This document shows, piece by piece, positions 1-8,978 of a stretch of DNA of 64,000 nt; the first letter of the stretch is position 1; every line of letters begins with the position of its first letter. The stretch lies in the NCBI RefSeq assembly GCF_017980685.1, contig NZ_JACXXO010000001.1, positions 558,001 through 622,000 of the forward strand, in the 5' to 3' direction. Origin of the DNA: Pseudomonas iridis. GTDB lineage: Bacteria > Pseudomonadota > Gammaproteobacteria > Pseudomonadales > Pseudomonadaceae. The position numbers and the translations under genes are program-made. The notes below the pieces were generated by a model. It was not told where the DNA came from. It saw only the letters and a list, made by a program, of their open reading frames with translations, and made no database searches.

Positions 1-233
1 CGGCCCAGCTGGATGTCTTGAAAGAAACCGGTTTTGAACAACGCACGAGTGGATTCCACCAGGCGACGATCATCCGCCTGCTCGCCGACGTTCAACGGCA
101 AGGCACCAAAGACACTACCCGCGGAGACCCGCTGGAGGCCATTGACGCGAATATCAGAGATGGTGAAGGACTCGGCGTGAACTTCGGCGATCATCAATAC
201 GGTGAGAACCGCAGTTAGCAGCAGACGTTTCAT
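1..233 (-). CDS. bamA: Outer membrane assembly factor BamA, N-terminal part
   Basis: Reading leftwards from the ATG at 233 gives MKRLLLTAVLTVLMIAEVHA, a clear Sec signal peptide, followed by ESFTISDIRVNGLQRVSAG, the start of the first POTRA domain. BamA is the 16-strand beta-barrel that inserts outer membrane proteins; its POTRA domains face the periplasm. Only about 77 codons lie in the window, so the gene is cut by the window edge, not broken. It follows rseP by 74 bp on the same strand, the usual dxr-rseP-bamA order of gammaproteobacteria. Confidence 0.93.
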   Translation of the reverse strand, partial: MKRLLLTAVLTVLMIAEVHAESFTISDIRVNGLQRVSAGSVFGALPLNVGEQADDRRLVESTRALFKTGFFQDIQLG

Positions 234-268
234 GAAGTCCTTTCTTATTCCAACTGGCAATAAACAAA

Positions 269-287
269 CTGCCGCAAAATGCGGCAG
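269..287 (-). terminator. Hairpin between rseP and bamA
   Basis: Perfect 7-bp stem (CTGCCGC/GCGGCAG) with a 5-nt loop, followed on the minus strand by TTTGTTTATT. It may be a leaky terminator that lowers transcription from the upstream operon into bamA. The broken U-tract makes strong termination uncertain. Confidence 0.45.
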
Positions 288-307
288 ATTCGCAATTCAG
301 CGAAGCG

Positions 308-1660
308 TTACAGTCGACCCAGATCGTTGACCAGAGCAAGCAACATCACCCCGACCACCAAACTGATACCGATCTGTATCCCCCAACCTTGCACCCGATC
401 CGACAAGGGACGACCACGCGCCCACTCGATCAGATAAAACAACAAATGCCCCCCATCCAGTACAGGAATGGGCAGCAAATTCAGAACACCCAGGCTAATA
501 CTCAGATAAGCAAGGAAATTCAGGAAATCAGCGACACCCGACTGGGCAGAAGCGCCCGCCACTTTAGCAATGGTTATCGGTCCACTCAAGTTTTTTACCG
601 AGAGCTCGCCGAACAGCATTTTCTTGAGCGAATCCAGCGTCAGGATGCTCATGGTCCAAGTACGACGGGCGCCCTCGCCAATCGCGGCCAACGGGCCATA
701 ACTGACTTCGCGGATCATCTCCGGCGGCCAGTCGATCGCTTTGACACCTGCGCCCAGATAACCGCTTGGCGCCTTGCTTTCACCGCGCGCTGCCAAAGTG
801 ACAGGAACGTCGATTTGAGCACCATCACGTTCGACCCGCAGCAAGATTTTGGTATCAGGACGCGTACGAACGGTATCGACCACTTGCTGCCAGTCATTGA
901 GCGCCTGACCGTCAAGAGACACCAGGCGATCACCGGCTTTCAGGCCAGCGGCCTGGGCCGGGCCTTTTGGGTCCAGCTCGGCGAGCACAGGTGGCAGGGC
1001 CGGACGCCATGGACGAATCCCCAGAGAGCGGATCGGATCAGGCTCATCAGCCCCCTTGAGCCATTTATCCAGCGTCAGCTCACGCGGCGAATCCGCCGTA
1101 GAGCCCTGCTCGCGCACCAGCACCTGCAGCGAGCCGCTTTCGCCGAGCCGGCGAACCAGCTGCAAATTGACGGCGGCCCAGCCGGAAGTAGGCTCGCCAT
1201 CAATCGCGACGATCTCCTGACCTGCACCCAGACCAGCCTTCGCGGCGATGCTGCCGGATTCGACCGCACCGATTACCGGGCGGACCTGCTCACTACCGAG
1301 CATCGCCAATACCCAGAAGAACACCAGGGCCAGAAGAAAGTTGGCGATGGGGCCAGCCGCGACAATAGCAATACGCTGGCGAACGGACTTGCGGTTGAAC
1401 GACTGATCGAGCTGATCAACCGGGACGTCGCCTTCGCGCTCATCGAGCATCTTGACGTAGCCACCCAGCGGAATCGCAGCGATGACGAACTCAGTACCTT
1501 GCTTGTCGTGCCAGCGCAGCAGCGGCATGCCAAAGCCTACGGAAAAGCGCAGAACCTTGACGCCACAGCGACGCGCGACCCAGAAGTGGCCGAATTCGTG
1601 AAAGGTGACCAGCACACCCAAGGCGATCAGGGTGCCGGCAATCATATAGAGCGCGCTCAT
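308..1660 (-). CDS. rseP: Site-2 intramembrane zinc protease RseP (MucP)
   Basis: 450 aa, the usual length. The zinc-binding HEFGH motif is at residues 21-25 in the first membrane segment and the third-ligand LDGG motif is in a membrane segment near residue 400. Two PDZ domains lie between them at about 115-290. Family knowledge: RseP performs the second cut of the anti-sigma factor MucA/RseA and so releases AlgU (sigma-E), and it clears remnant signal peptides. It sits in the inner membrane. It is transcribed after dxr (54 bp gap) and before bamA. The start is the ATG at 1660 (MSALYMIAG). Confidence 0.96.
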   Translation of the reverse strand: MSALYMIAGTLIALGVLVTFHEFGHFWVARRCGVKVLRFSVGFGMPLLRWHDKQGTEFVIAAIPLGGYVKMLDEREGDVPVDQLDQSFNRKSVRQRIAIVAAGPIANFLLALVFFWVLAMLGSEQVRPVIGAVESGSIAAKAGLGAGQEIVAIDGEPTSGWAAVNLQLVRRLGESGSLQVLVREQGSTADSPRELTLDKWLKGADEPDPIRSLGIRPWRPALPPVLAELDPKGPAQAAGLKAGDRLVSLDGQALNDWQQVVDTVRTRPDTKILLRVERDGAQIDVPVTLAARGESKAPSGYLGAGVKAIDWPPEMIREVSYGPLAAIGEGARRTWTMSILTLDSLKKMLFGELSVKNLSGPITIAKVAGASAQSGVADFLNFLAYLSISLGVLNLLPIPVLDGGHLLFYLIEWARGRPLSDRVQGWGIQIGISLVVGVMLLALVNDLGRL

Positions 1661-1714
1661 CTACTTTCTCCGCAATCCTGTTCAGTGCTGCTTGAAACCA
1701 TTGTGTTGCAAAAC

Positions 1715-2905
1715 CTATCGGTCGTGACGAGCCAGCCATTGCTCGGCCAGAACTCGCGCCTTCGCGTCCGCCGTGAACACAGCGTCGAGATCATCCAGCG
1801 CTACGACCGGCTCGAGGTTCAAGACTTCCTCGATGATACTCGCGATTTCCAAGTAACGAACCCGTCCGTCGAGAAACGCTGCCACCGCCACTTCGTTGGC
1901 CGCATTGAGCATCGCCGGTGCGCTGTGGCCCACCTCGGCCGCTTGCCGCGCCAGACGCAGGCACGGGAAGCGCTCTTCATCCGGCGCTTCGAAGTCCAGA
2001 CGCGCGATCGCAAACAGATCCAGCGGCGCGACGCCGGAGTCGATACGCTCCGGCCAGGCCAGCGCGCTGGCGATCGGAGTGCGCATGTCAGGATTGCCCA
2101 ACTGAGCCAGGACCGAACCGTCGACATAATCGACCAGCGAATGAATCACGCTTTGCGGATGAATCACCACCTCGACCTGCGCTGGTTTTGCATCAAACAA
2201 CCAGCAGGCCTCGATCAGTTCGAGACCTTTGTTCATCATGCTGGCCGAATCCACGGAAATCTTGCGGCCCATTGACCAGTTCGGATGCGCACACGCCTGC
2301 TCAGGTGAAACATGCGCCAATTCACTCATGGGTGTCTGCCGGAACGGCCCACCAGAAGCTGTCAGTAAAATCCGACGGACTCCGACCTTGCTTAATCCGC
2401 TGGCGAAATCCTGTGGCATGCACTGGAAAATCGCATTGTGTTCGCTGTCGATTGGCAGCAGCACCGAACCACTCTTGCGCACAGCCTGCATGAACAGGGC
2501 GCCGGACATGACCAGCGCCTCTTTGTTAGCCAGGAGAATCTTCTTGCCTGCTTCGACAGCCGCCAGCGTCGGACGCAGGCCAGCGGCACCGACGATCGCC
2601 GCCATGACCGCATCGACTTCCGGCGCAGAAGCGACCTGACACAAGCCAGCCTCACCCACCAGCACACGGGTCGCCAGGCCGGCTGCACGCAAATCGTCCT
2701 GCAAACCGCGAGCTGCAGCGACTTCCGGCACCACGGCAAATTGCGGCACGTGACGGATGCACAAGGCCAACAATTCGCTGAGGCGCGTGAAACCGCTCAA
2801 CGCGAACACCTGATAACGCTCAGGATGACGCGCAATCACATCAAGGGTGCTCAGACCAATCGAGCCGGTAGCGCCCAGTACGGTAATCAGTTGCGGGCGG
2901 CTCAC
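1715..2905 (-). CDS. dxr: 1-deoxy-D-xylulose 5-phosphate reductoisomerase
   Basis: Second enzyme of the MEP isoprenoid pathway; it converts DXP to MEP with NADPH. The NADPH-binding GATGSIG motif is at residues 11-17, the catalytic IDSEH segment is near residue 150, and the [12 protein letters not shown] region follows. I chose the GTG at 2905, which overlaps the cdsA stop as GTGA (4 nt) and gives 396 aa. The frame stays open to a GTG at 2920, but that would add residues not typical of the family. Translational coupling to cdsA is likely. Confidence 0.95.
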   Translation of the reverse strand: MSRPQLITVLGATGSIGLSTLDVIARHPERYQVFALSGFTRLSELLALCIRHVPQFAVVPEVAAARGLQDDLRAAGLATRVLVGEAGLCQVASAPEVDAVMAAIVGAAGLRPTLAAVEAGKKILLANKEALVMSGALFMQAVRKSGSVLLPIDSEHNAIFQCMPQDFASGLSKVGVRRILLTASGGPFRQTPMSELAHVSPEQACAHPNWSMGRKISVDSASMMNKGLELIEACWLFDAKPAQVEVVIHPQSVIHSLVDYVDGSVLAQLGNPDMRTPIASALAWPERIDSGVAPLDLFAIARLDFEAPDEERFPCLRLARQAAEVGHSAPAMLNAANEVAVAAFLDGRVRYLEIASIIEEVLNLEPVVALDDLDAVFTADAKARVLAEQWLARHDR

Positions 2906-3708
2906 GGCGCAGCCATCCACAGCAACACGGCAAACACTGGAATGGCAGCGGTCAGACTGTCGATGCGATCAAGCACACCGCCATGACCGGGCAGCAGGTT
3001 ACTGCTGTCCTTGATGCCGGACTGACGCTTGAACATGCTTTCGGTCAGGTCTCCCACGACCGAAATGAAGACGATCAGCGCAGCGCCAATCAGCCCCTTG
3101 AGCAACTCGGCCACCGTCCAGTCACGCACCAGGCCGACAATCGCGGTGATCACCAGGCTCAGCGCCAGACCACCGTAAACGCCTTCCCAACTCTTACCGG
3201 GGCTGACTTGAGGAGCCAACTTGCGCTTGCCAAATTTACGGCCAGAAAAATAGGCACCGATATCTGCGCCCCAGACCAACACCATGACTGCCATGATCAG
3301 CCAGTTACCCAGCGGGTACTGCTTGATCTGTACCAGACCTTGCCAGGCCGGCAGCAAAATCAGCAAGCCGATCACCAGTTTGGTGGCCGCACTGGACCAA
3401 TGCTCACTGGAACGTGGATAGGTCAGCACCAGATACGTCGCGACCGCCCACCATAGCACCGAAGCACCGAGCACCCAAGGTGCGAGACCAGGCAGCACAT
3501 ACATGACGAACAGCATCAACGCGACGACAGCGGCAAAACCGACGCGGAACGATTGTGCAGTGAAGCCCGCGAGTCGCGCCCATTCCCAGGCGCCCAGGCT
3601 CACGACCAGACCGATGAACAGCGCAAAACCGGAACCTTCAAGCAGGAAAAACCCGCACAAGGCGATCGGCAGCAGGATCAGCGCGGTGATGATTCGTTGT
3701 TTAAGCAT
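2902..3708 (-). CDS. cdsA: Phosphatidate cytidylyltransferase
   Basis: 268 aa inner membrane enzyme that makes CDP-diacylglycerol from phosphatidic acid and CTP, the branch point to PE, PG and cardiolipin. About eight hydrophobic segments are visible. The C-terminal signature is present: [20 protein letters not shown] followed by GVLDR. Its ATG overlaps the uppS stop (TAATG) and its stop overlaps the dxr GTG, so uppS-cdsA-dxr form a tightly coupled block. Confidence 0.96.
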   Translation of the reverse strand: MLKQRIITALILLPIALCGFFLLEGSGFALFIGLVVSLGAWEWARLAGFTAQSFRVGFAAVVALMLFVMYVLPGLAPWVLGASVLWWAVATYLVLTYPRSSEHWSSAATKLVIGLLILLPAWQGLVQIKQYPLGNWLIMAVMVLVWGADIGAYFSGRKFGKRKLAPQVSPGKSWEGVYGGLALSLVITAIVGLVRDWTVAELLKGLIGAALIVFISVVGDLTESMFKRQSGIKDSSNLLPGHGGVLDRIDSLTAAIPVFAVLLWMAAP

Positions 3709-4463
3709 TAAACCCGGGCTCCAGCTTCGACCTGTTCGCTCGTTTTACCGAAGCGACGTTGGCGCGAAGCGAAATCGGCCAGCGCATTGCGCATGGCATC
3801 GTGTTTGAAGTCCGGCCAGAACAGGTCGGAGAAGTACAATTCGGCGTAAGCCAGTTGCCACAACAGGAAGTTGCTGATGCGGTGCTCGCCACCGGTGCGG
3901 ATGCACAAGTCCGGCAGCGGCAGATCGCCGGTTGCCAGACAGGTTTGCAGCAGATCCGGAGTGATGTCCTCCGGACGCAGATGCCCGGCCTGAACTTCAC
4001 GTGCAAGACGCTGTGCAGCTTGTGCGATATCCCACTGACCGCCGTAATTGGCGGCAATCTGCAGGATAAAACGGTTGGCACCCGCGGTCATGGCCTCGGC
4101 TTCGCGCATCGCGACCTGAAGCTCCGGATGAAAGCGCGAGCGATCGCCGATGATGCGCAGGCTGATGTTGTTGTCGTTAAGGCGCTTGGCCTCACGACGC
4201 AGCGCCTTGAAGAACAGGTCCATCAAAGCGCTGACCTCATCGGCCGGGCGCTGCCAGTTTTCACTGGAGAAAGCGAACAGGGTGAGCACCTCGACCTTGG
4301 CCTCGGCACACACCTCGATTACCGCACGAACCGCATCCACGCCCGCCTTATGCCCGGCGACACCCGGCATAAAGCGTTTTTTCGCCCAGCGATTGTTGCC
4401 ATCCATGATGATCGCGACATGGCGCGGCACCGCGGACGGCGCAGTCTGCTTGGTCTTGTCCAT
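3708..4463 (-). CDS. uppS: Undecaprenyl diphosphate synthase
   Basis: 251 aa cytosolic cis-prenyltransferase that elongates FPP to C55-PP, the lipid carrier for peptidoglycan and O-antigen. The catalytic HVAIIMDGNNRWAK motif is near the N-terminus (Asp in MDGN) and the ENWQRP and RTGGEHRISNFLLWQ signatures are present. It is cotranscribed with frr upstream (14 bp gap) and cdsA downstream (1-nt overlap). Confidence 0.96.
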   Translation of the reverse strand: MDKTKQTAPSAVPRHVAIIMDGNNRWAKKRFMPGVAGHKAGVDAVRAVIEVCAEAKVEVLTLFAFSSENWQRPADEVSALMDLFFKALRREAKRLNDNNISLRIIGDRSRFHPELQVAMREAEAMTAGANRFILQIAANYGGQWDIAQAAQRLAREVQAGHLRPEDITPDLLQTCLATGDLPLPDLCIRTGGEHRISNFLLWQLAYAELYFSDLFWPDFKHDAMRNALADFASRQRRFGKTSEQVEAGARV

Positions 4464-4477
4464 TAAAAACTCGACCC

Positions 4478-5035
4478 TTATACGGCCATCAAATCCGCTT
4501 CTTTCTGCTTGGTAGCCGCGTCGATATCAGCCTCAGCCTTGTCGGTGAGTTTCTGAATATCGGCAGCAGCGCGACGCTCTTCGTCTTCGCTGATTTCTTT
4601 GTCTTTAACCAGCTTCTTCAAATCGCCCAGCGCATCGCGACGGATGTTGCGCACGGCAACACGAGCGTCTTCAGCGGCACTGCGTGCCTGCTTGGTGAAG
4701 CCCTTGCGGGTTTCTTCGGTCAGGGCAGGCATGGAGATCAGCAACAACTCGCCCAAGTTGGTCGGGTTGAGGTTCAGACCTGCGCTCTGGATCGCCTTGT
4801 CGACAGCCGCCAGCATGTTGCGCTCGAAAGCCACGACTTGCAGGGTGCGCGAGTCTTTTACGGTGATGTTGGCCACCTGGGTAATGGAGGTATCAGCGCC
4901 GTAGTACGGCACCATTACGCTGCCCAGAATGCTTGGGTGAGCCTTGCCGGTACGAATCTGACCAAATGCGTGGGCCAGAGAGTCCAGGGATTTCTGCATA
5001 CGCTCTTGAGCGTCTTTCTTGATTTCGTTGATCAT
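4478..5035 (-). CDS. frr: Ribosome recycling factor
   Basis: 185 aa, the standard length. It starts [20 protein letters not shown] and contains the [12 protein letters not shown] segment typical of RRF. With EF-G and IF3 it splits post-termination ribosomes. Its ATG at 5035 overlaps the stop of pyrH by 4 nt, so the two are translationally coupled. Confidence 0.97.
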   Translation of the reverse strand: MINEIKKDAQERMQKSLDSLAHAFGQIRTGKAHPSILGSVMVPYYGADTSITQVANITVKDSRTLQVVAFERNMLAAVDKAIQSAGLNLNPTNLGELLLISMPALTEETRKGFTKQARSAAEDARVAVRNIRRDALGDLKKLVKDKEISEDEERRAAADIQKLTDKAEADIDAATKQKEADLMAV

Positions 5036-5775
5036 TGTTGACCTTCCTCGATCAGGGTGCCTTCAGCGCCGCCATGCACGATGTTCAGCAGGGCGCCGGG
5101 CTTGTTCATGTTGAATACACGCAACGGCATCTTGTGGTCGCGGCACAGGCAAATAGCTGTCAGGTCCATTACACCCAGCTTGCGATCCAGTACTTCATCA
5201 TAAGTCAGATGATCGAACTTCTCGGCATGCGGGTCTTTGAACGGATCTGCGGTGTAGACGCCATCGACCTTGGTCGCCTTGAGGACGACATCGGCATCGA
5301 TTTCGATTGCACGCAGGCAGGCTGCCGAATCCGTGGTAAAGAACGGATTGCCGGTACCGGCTGCGAAAATCACTACGTCTTTGGAGTTCAGGTGACGCAT
5401 GGCTTTGCGGCGATCATAGTGATCGGTCACGCCCACCATCGAAATGGCCGACATGACGATTGCCGAGATATTCGCACGTTCCAGCGCGTCGCGCATGGCC
5501 AGGGCGTTCATCACAGTGGCCAGCATGCCCATGTGGTCGCCTGTCACCCGATCCATACCGGCTTTGCTCAAGGCTTCGCCGCGGAACAGGTTGCCACCGC
5601 CGATCACCAGACCGACCTGTACGCCGATGCCGACCAGTTGGCCGACTTCCAGCGCCATCCGATCCAGCACTTTTGGATCGATCCCGAACTCTTCCGAGCC
5701 CATCAGGGCCTCGCCGCTAAGCTTGAGTAGAATGCGTTTATAGCGAGCCTGATAACCACTGCCCTGCTGAGCCAT
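5032..5775 (-). CDS. pyrH: UMP kinase
   Basis: 247 aa, amino-acid-kinase fold, phosphorylates UMP to UDP. The phosphate-binding [14 protein letters not shown] segment is at about residues 14-27, [12 protein letters not shown] near residue 55, and [16 protein letters not shown] near residue 135. The bacterial enzyme is hexameric and regulated by GTP and UTP. It is the first gene of the pyrH-frr-uppS-cdsA-dxr-rseP run; 208 bp separate it from tsf, and a hairpin terminator for tsf lies in that gap. Confidence 0.97.
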   Translation of the reverse strand: MAQQGSGYQARYKRILLKLSGEALMGSEEFGIDPKVLDRMALEVGQLVGIGVQVGLVIGGGNLFRGEALSKAGMDRVTGDHMGMLATVMNALAMRDALERANISAIVMSAISMVGVTDHYDRRKAMRHLNSKDVVIFAAGTGNPFFTTDSAACLRAIEIDADVVLKATKVDGVYTADPFKDPHAEKFDHLTYDEVLDRKLGVMDLTAICLCRDHKMPLRVFNMNKPGALLNIVHGGAEGTLIEEGQQ

Positions 5776-5927
5776 TGCGAATCTCTCCTGCGGCGTATTT
5801 AAAATTCTTTGCGAGCTGTTTTCAGCTGGCGTTCACTCTAGCTTGGCGCTGCTTCAGCGCCATCGGAACATGGCTTTGTAAGTCAGTTCCAAGTGGAAAC
5901 CAATAAATAATTGGTTACCCCATCTGA

Positions 5928-5961
5928 AAAGAGGCTGCGCGCGTGAGCGGGCAGCCTCTTT
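5928..5961 (-). terminator. Terminator after tsf
   Basis: An 11-bp stem (AAAGAGGCTGC with GCAGCCTCTTT) and a 12-nt loop, ending in TTTTC on the minus strand, 23 bp past the tsf stop. It separates rpsB-tsf from pyrH. Confidence 0.7.
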
Positions 5962-5983
5962 CGGGCGACAGTTGAAAACCGTC

Positions 5984-6847
5984 TTACTGCTTGGCGGCAG
6001 CCAGCTGGGCAGCAACTTCTTCAGCGAAGTTGTCGACCGGCTTCTCGATGCCTTCGCCTACTTTGAAGTAGGTGAAGGAAACGATTTCAGCGCCGGCTTT
6101 CTTGGCCAGATCGCCGACCTTGATTTCAGGGTTCTTGACGAACGCCTGCTCAACCAGGCTCGCTTCAGCCAGGAACTTGCTGATACGGCCTTTGATCATG
6201 TTTTCAACGATGTTTTCTGGCTTGCCAGCGATCTTGTCAGCGTTCAGGCTCAGGAAAACGCCCTTCTCACGCTCAACCGCTTCAGCGGAAACTTCCGATG
6301 GCAGCAGGAATTCAGGGTTGGTCGCCGCTACGTGCATGGCGATGTCCTTGGCCAGCTCAACGTCGCCGCCTTTCAGAACAACTGCAACACCGATCTTGTT
6401 GCCGTGCAGGTAACCACCAACAACATCACCTTCAACGCGAACCAGACGACGGATGTTGACGTTTTCGCCAACCTTGCCTACCAGTACCAGGCGATCAGCT
6501 TCCTGCGATTCGATCAGAGGCTCAACGGTAGTGAGCTTCTCGTCGAATGCTTTTTTGACGCTGGCAGCAACGAATGCCTTGAAGTCGTCTTGCAGAGCCA
6601 GGAAGTCGGTCTGCGAGTTCACTTCCAGCAGAACGGCAGACTTGCCGTCTTCAACCAGAGCGATCGCGCCTTCAGCAGCGACGTTGCCGGCTTTCTTGGC
6701 GGCCTTGATGGCGCCCGAAGCACGCATGTCGTCGATGGCTTTTTCGATGTCGCCGCCGGCCTTGGTCAAGGCCTTTTTGCAATCCATCATGCCTTCGCCA
6801 GTACGCTCACGCAGTTCTTTAACCAACGCTGCAGTAATCTCTGCCAT
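5984..6847 (-). CDS. tsf: Elongation factor Ts
   Basis: 287 aa guanine nucleotide exchange factor for EF-Tu. The UBA-like N-terminus (MAEITAALVKELRERTGEGM) and the TDFLALQDDF contact motif are visible. The frame stays open to 6880, but the ATG at 6847 has a good Shine-Dalgarno sequence (GAGGAA about 7 nt upstream) and gives the family-standard N-terminus. It is cotranscribed with rpsB through an attenuator-like hairpin. Confidence 0.97.
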   Translation of the reverse strand: MAEITAALVKELRERTGEGMMDCKKALTKAGGDIEKAIDDMRASGAIKAAKKAGNVAAEGAIALVEDGKSAVLLEVNSQTDFLALQDDFKAFVAASVKKAFDEKLTTVEPLIESQEADRLVLVGKVGENVNIRRLVRVEGDVVGGYLHGNKIGVAVVLKGGDVELAKDIAMHVAATNPEFLLPSEVSAEAVEREKGVFLSLNADKIAGKPENIVENMIKGRISKFLAEASLVEQAFVKNPEIKVGDLAKKAGAEIVSFTYFKVGEGIEKPVDNFAEEVAAQLAAAKQ

Positions 6848-6985
6848 TTTCAAATTCCTCTTGGATAGGTTTTCAACCATTCCACCCGATCGAACGGGCG
6901 TTCAATTCTTCCCGAAACACCCTTGTTAGCCGCTGCACGTTACAGATGCTGTAGCTGCGCTGTTAACAAATGGTTTTCGAGGTGG

Positions 6986-7012
6986 CAAAAAGGGGGCCAA
7001 GCCCCCTTTTTG
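6986..7012 (-). terminator. rpsB-tsf intercistronic terminator/attenuator
   Basis: Palindrome made of AAAAAGGGGGC and GCCCCCTTTTT around a 3-4 nt loop, giving an intrinsic terminator shape in both directions. It lies 28 bp past the rpsB stop. In E. coli an attenuator at this place lowers tsf relative to rpsB, and the same role is inferred here. Confidence 0.75.
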
Positions 7013-7039
7013 CTTACTGAGTCAACGCCAGGGCGTCAA

Positions 7040-7780
7040 TTACTCAGCTGCAGCTGCCGGAGCTTCTTCAGCTGCGAACTCTACAGTGCCGCCGCCAACA
7101 TTGCTGCGACCACGGATAACAGCGTCAGCCATCGAACCCATGTACAGCTGGATAGCGCGGATTGCGTCATCGTTGCCTGGGATGATGTAGTCAACGCCTT
7201 CCGGGCTGCTGTTGGTATCGACAACGCCGATTACCGGGATGCCCAGCTTGTTGGCTTCGGTGATCGCGATGCGCTCGTGGTCAACGTCGATCACGAACAG
7301 TGCGTCTGGCAGACCGCCCATGTCCTTGATGCCGCCCAGGGAGCGATCCAGCTTCTCAAGATCACGAGTGCGCATCAGCGCTTCTTTCTTGGTCAGCTTG
7401 GCGAAAGTACCGTCTTCGGCTTGAACTTCAAGATCACGCAGACGCTTGATGGAAGCACGAATGGTTTTGAAGTTGGTCAGCATGCCGCCCAACCAGCGGT
7501 GATCGACGTACGGCGAACCGCAACGTGCTGCTTCTTCAGCAACGATCTTGCCAGCCGAACGCTTGGTGCCGACGAACAGAATCTTGTTTTTGCCCTGGGC
7601 CAGACGCTCTACGAAAGTCAGAGCTTCGTTGAACATTGGCAGGGTTTTTTCAAGGTTGATGATGTGAATCTTGTTACGCGCGCCGAAAATGTATTTACCC
7701 ATTTTCGGGTTCCAGTAACGGGTTTGGTGACCGAAGTGCACACCGGCCTTCAGCATATCGCGCATATTGACTTGGGACAT
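7040..7780 (-). CDS. rpsB: 30S ribosomal protein S2
   Basis: 246 aa. It starts [20 protein letters not shown] and has the S2 signatures [13 protein letters not shown] and a central [14 protein letters not shown] strand. It is essential for recruiting S1 to the 30S subunit. The start ATG at 7780 is preceded by an AAGGA ribosome site. Expression is probably autoregulated through the long leader upstream. Confidence 0.97.
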   Translation of the reverse strand: MSQVNMRDMLKAGVHFGHQTRYWNPKMGKYIFGARNKIHIINLEKTLPMFNEALTFVERLAQGKNKILFVGTKRSAGKIVAEEAARCGSPYVDHRWLGGMLTNFKTIRASIKRLRDLEVQAEDGTFAKLTKKEALMRTRDLEKLDRSLGGIKDMGGLPDALFVIDVDHERIAITEANKLGIPVIGVVDTNSSPEGVDYIIPGNDDAIRAIQLYMGSMADAVIRGRSNVGGGTVEFAAEEAPAAAAE

Positions 7781-7949
7781 GATAGTTCCTTAATAAGTCG
7801 GGTTTGGCCTCCACGTATCCCAATGACCAACCAGTGGCATTAAGCCAAAAGCACCCAGGTCATCGTGTCGACACGTGTGTGGATTTAAGCCTTTCGGGGT
7901 ATCCCCGGAAAGCGGCGCATTTTATATCACAAGGAAGGCAGAAACGGAA
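7781..7949 (-). promoter_or_regulatory. rpsB promoter and leader
   Basis: Read on the minus strand, a -10 TATAAA (7921-7926) lies 17 nt from a -35-like TTCCGT (7944-7949), which predicts a leader of about 130 nt before rpsB. The leader contains a stem near 7890-7912 (CTTTCCGGGG/CCCCGAAAGG). rpsB leaders in gammaproteobacteria are known S2 autoregulation targets; that this leader works so is inferred. The rest of the gap to map (7950-8155) holds only a -10-like TAGAAT at 8068-8073 for map and no gene. Confidence 0.5.
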
Positions 7950-8155
7950 CTCGAAATCTGCAATGACACCAAGGACATGGGCTCAGCCCTCTTGGAATCG
8001 GCGCCGCGGGCACCATTGTATAGACAGAAGCGATGCATGCAGGCGCGGATTTGCTCCTCTCGTCTGCTAGAATCGCGTTTTTCAGGGTCGCAAAAAACGC
8101 ACACCTGCCGCCCTATCCGTAACAGCAAGCGCCGCCGAGCGCAAAGAGAGCCTGT

Positions 8156-8938
8156 ATGACCGTTAACCTCAAAACTCCCGAGGACATCGCTGGCATGCGT
8201 GTCGCCGGCAAACTGGCCGCCGATGTGCTGGAAATGATTGCCGAACACGTCAAACCGGGCGTTACCACCGATCAACTGAACCAGATCTGCCACGACTACA
8301 TCGTCGACGTGCAGCAGGCCATCCCTGCTCCGCTCAACTACAAGGGCTACCCGAAGTCGATCTGCACCTCGATCAACCACGTCGTCTGCCACGGCATCCC
8401 GAATGACAAGCCGCTGAAAAACGGCGACACCCTGAACATCGACGTCACCGTGATCAAGGACGGTTACCACGGCGATACCAGCCGCATGTTCCATGTCGGT
8501 GAAGTGCCGGTGTGGGCCGAGCGCCTTTCGCAGATCACTCAGGAATGCATGTACAAGGCCATCGAGATCGTCAAACCCGGCTGCCGGCTCGGCGACATCG
8601 GTGAAGTTATCCAGAAACACGCAGAAAAGAACGGCTTCTCGGTGGTTCGCGAGTTCTGTGGCCACGGCATCGGCAAGGTGTTCCACGAAGAGCCGCAGAT
8701 CCTGCACTACGGCCGCGCCGGTACTGGTATGGAACTGAAGGCCGGCATGACCTTCACCATCGAGCCGATGATCAATCAGGGCAAGGCCGACACCAAAGTA
8801 TTGGGCGACGGCTGGACCGCGATCACCAAGGACCGCAAACTCTCGGCCCAGTGGGAACACACCCTGCTGGTCACCGACACCGGCTACGAGATCTTCACCC
8901 TGCGTGCCGATGACACCATTCCACGCATCTCGGCCTGA
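8156..8938 (+). CDS. map: Methionine aminopeptidase, type I
   Basis: 260 aa cytosolic enzyme that removes the initiator methionine. The five metal ligands are in place: D96, D107, H170, E203 and E234, with the substrate-side H79. It diverges from rpsB, as in many proteobacteria, and is followed after 40 bp by glnD, with which it is probably cotranscribed. Confidence 0.97.
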   Translation: MTVNLKTPEDIAGMRVAGKLAADVLEMIAEHVKPGVTTDQLNQICHDYIVDVQQAIPAPLNYKGYPKSICTSINHVVCHGIPNDKPLKNGDTLNIDVTVIKDGYHGDTSRMFHVGEVPVWAERLSQITQECMYKAIEIVKPGCRLGDIGEVIQKHAEKNGFSVVREFCGHGIGKVFHEEPQILHYGRAGTGMELKAGMTFTIEPMINQGKADTKVLGDGWTAITKDRKLSAQWEHTLLVTDTGYEIFTLRADDTIPRISA

Positions 8939-8978
8939 TCCACAAACGCTCCCAGCCTTATAGAAGGAAAGCCAATCG

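Noticed and set aside
389..2275. Long plus-strand frame (about 630 codons) opposite rseP and dxr
   Set aside because: It lies antisense to two clearly conserved genes; its product is low-complexity (R/Q/H-rich) as expected from reading GC-rich genes backwards.
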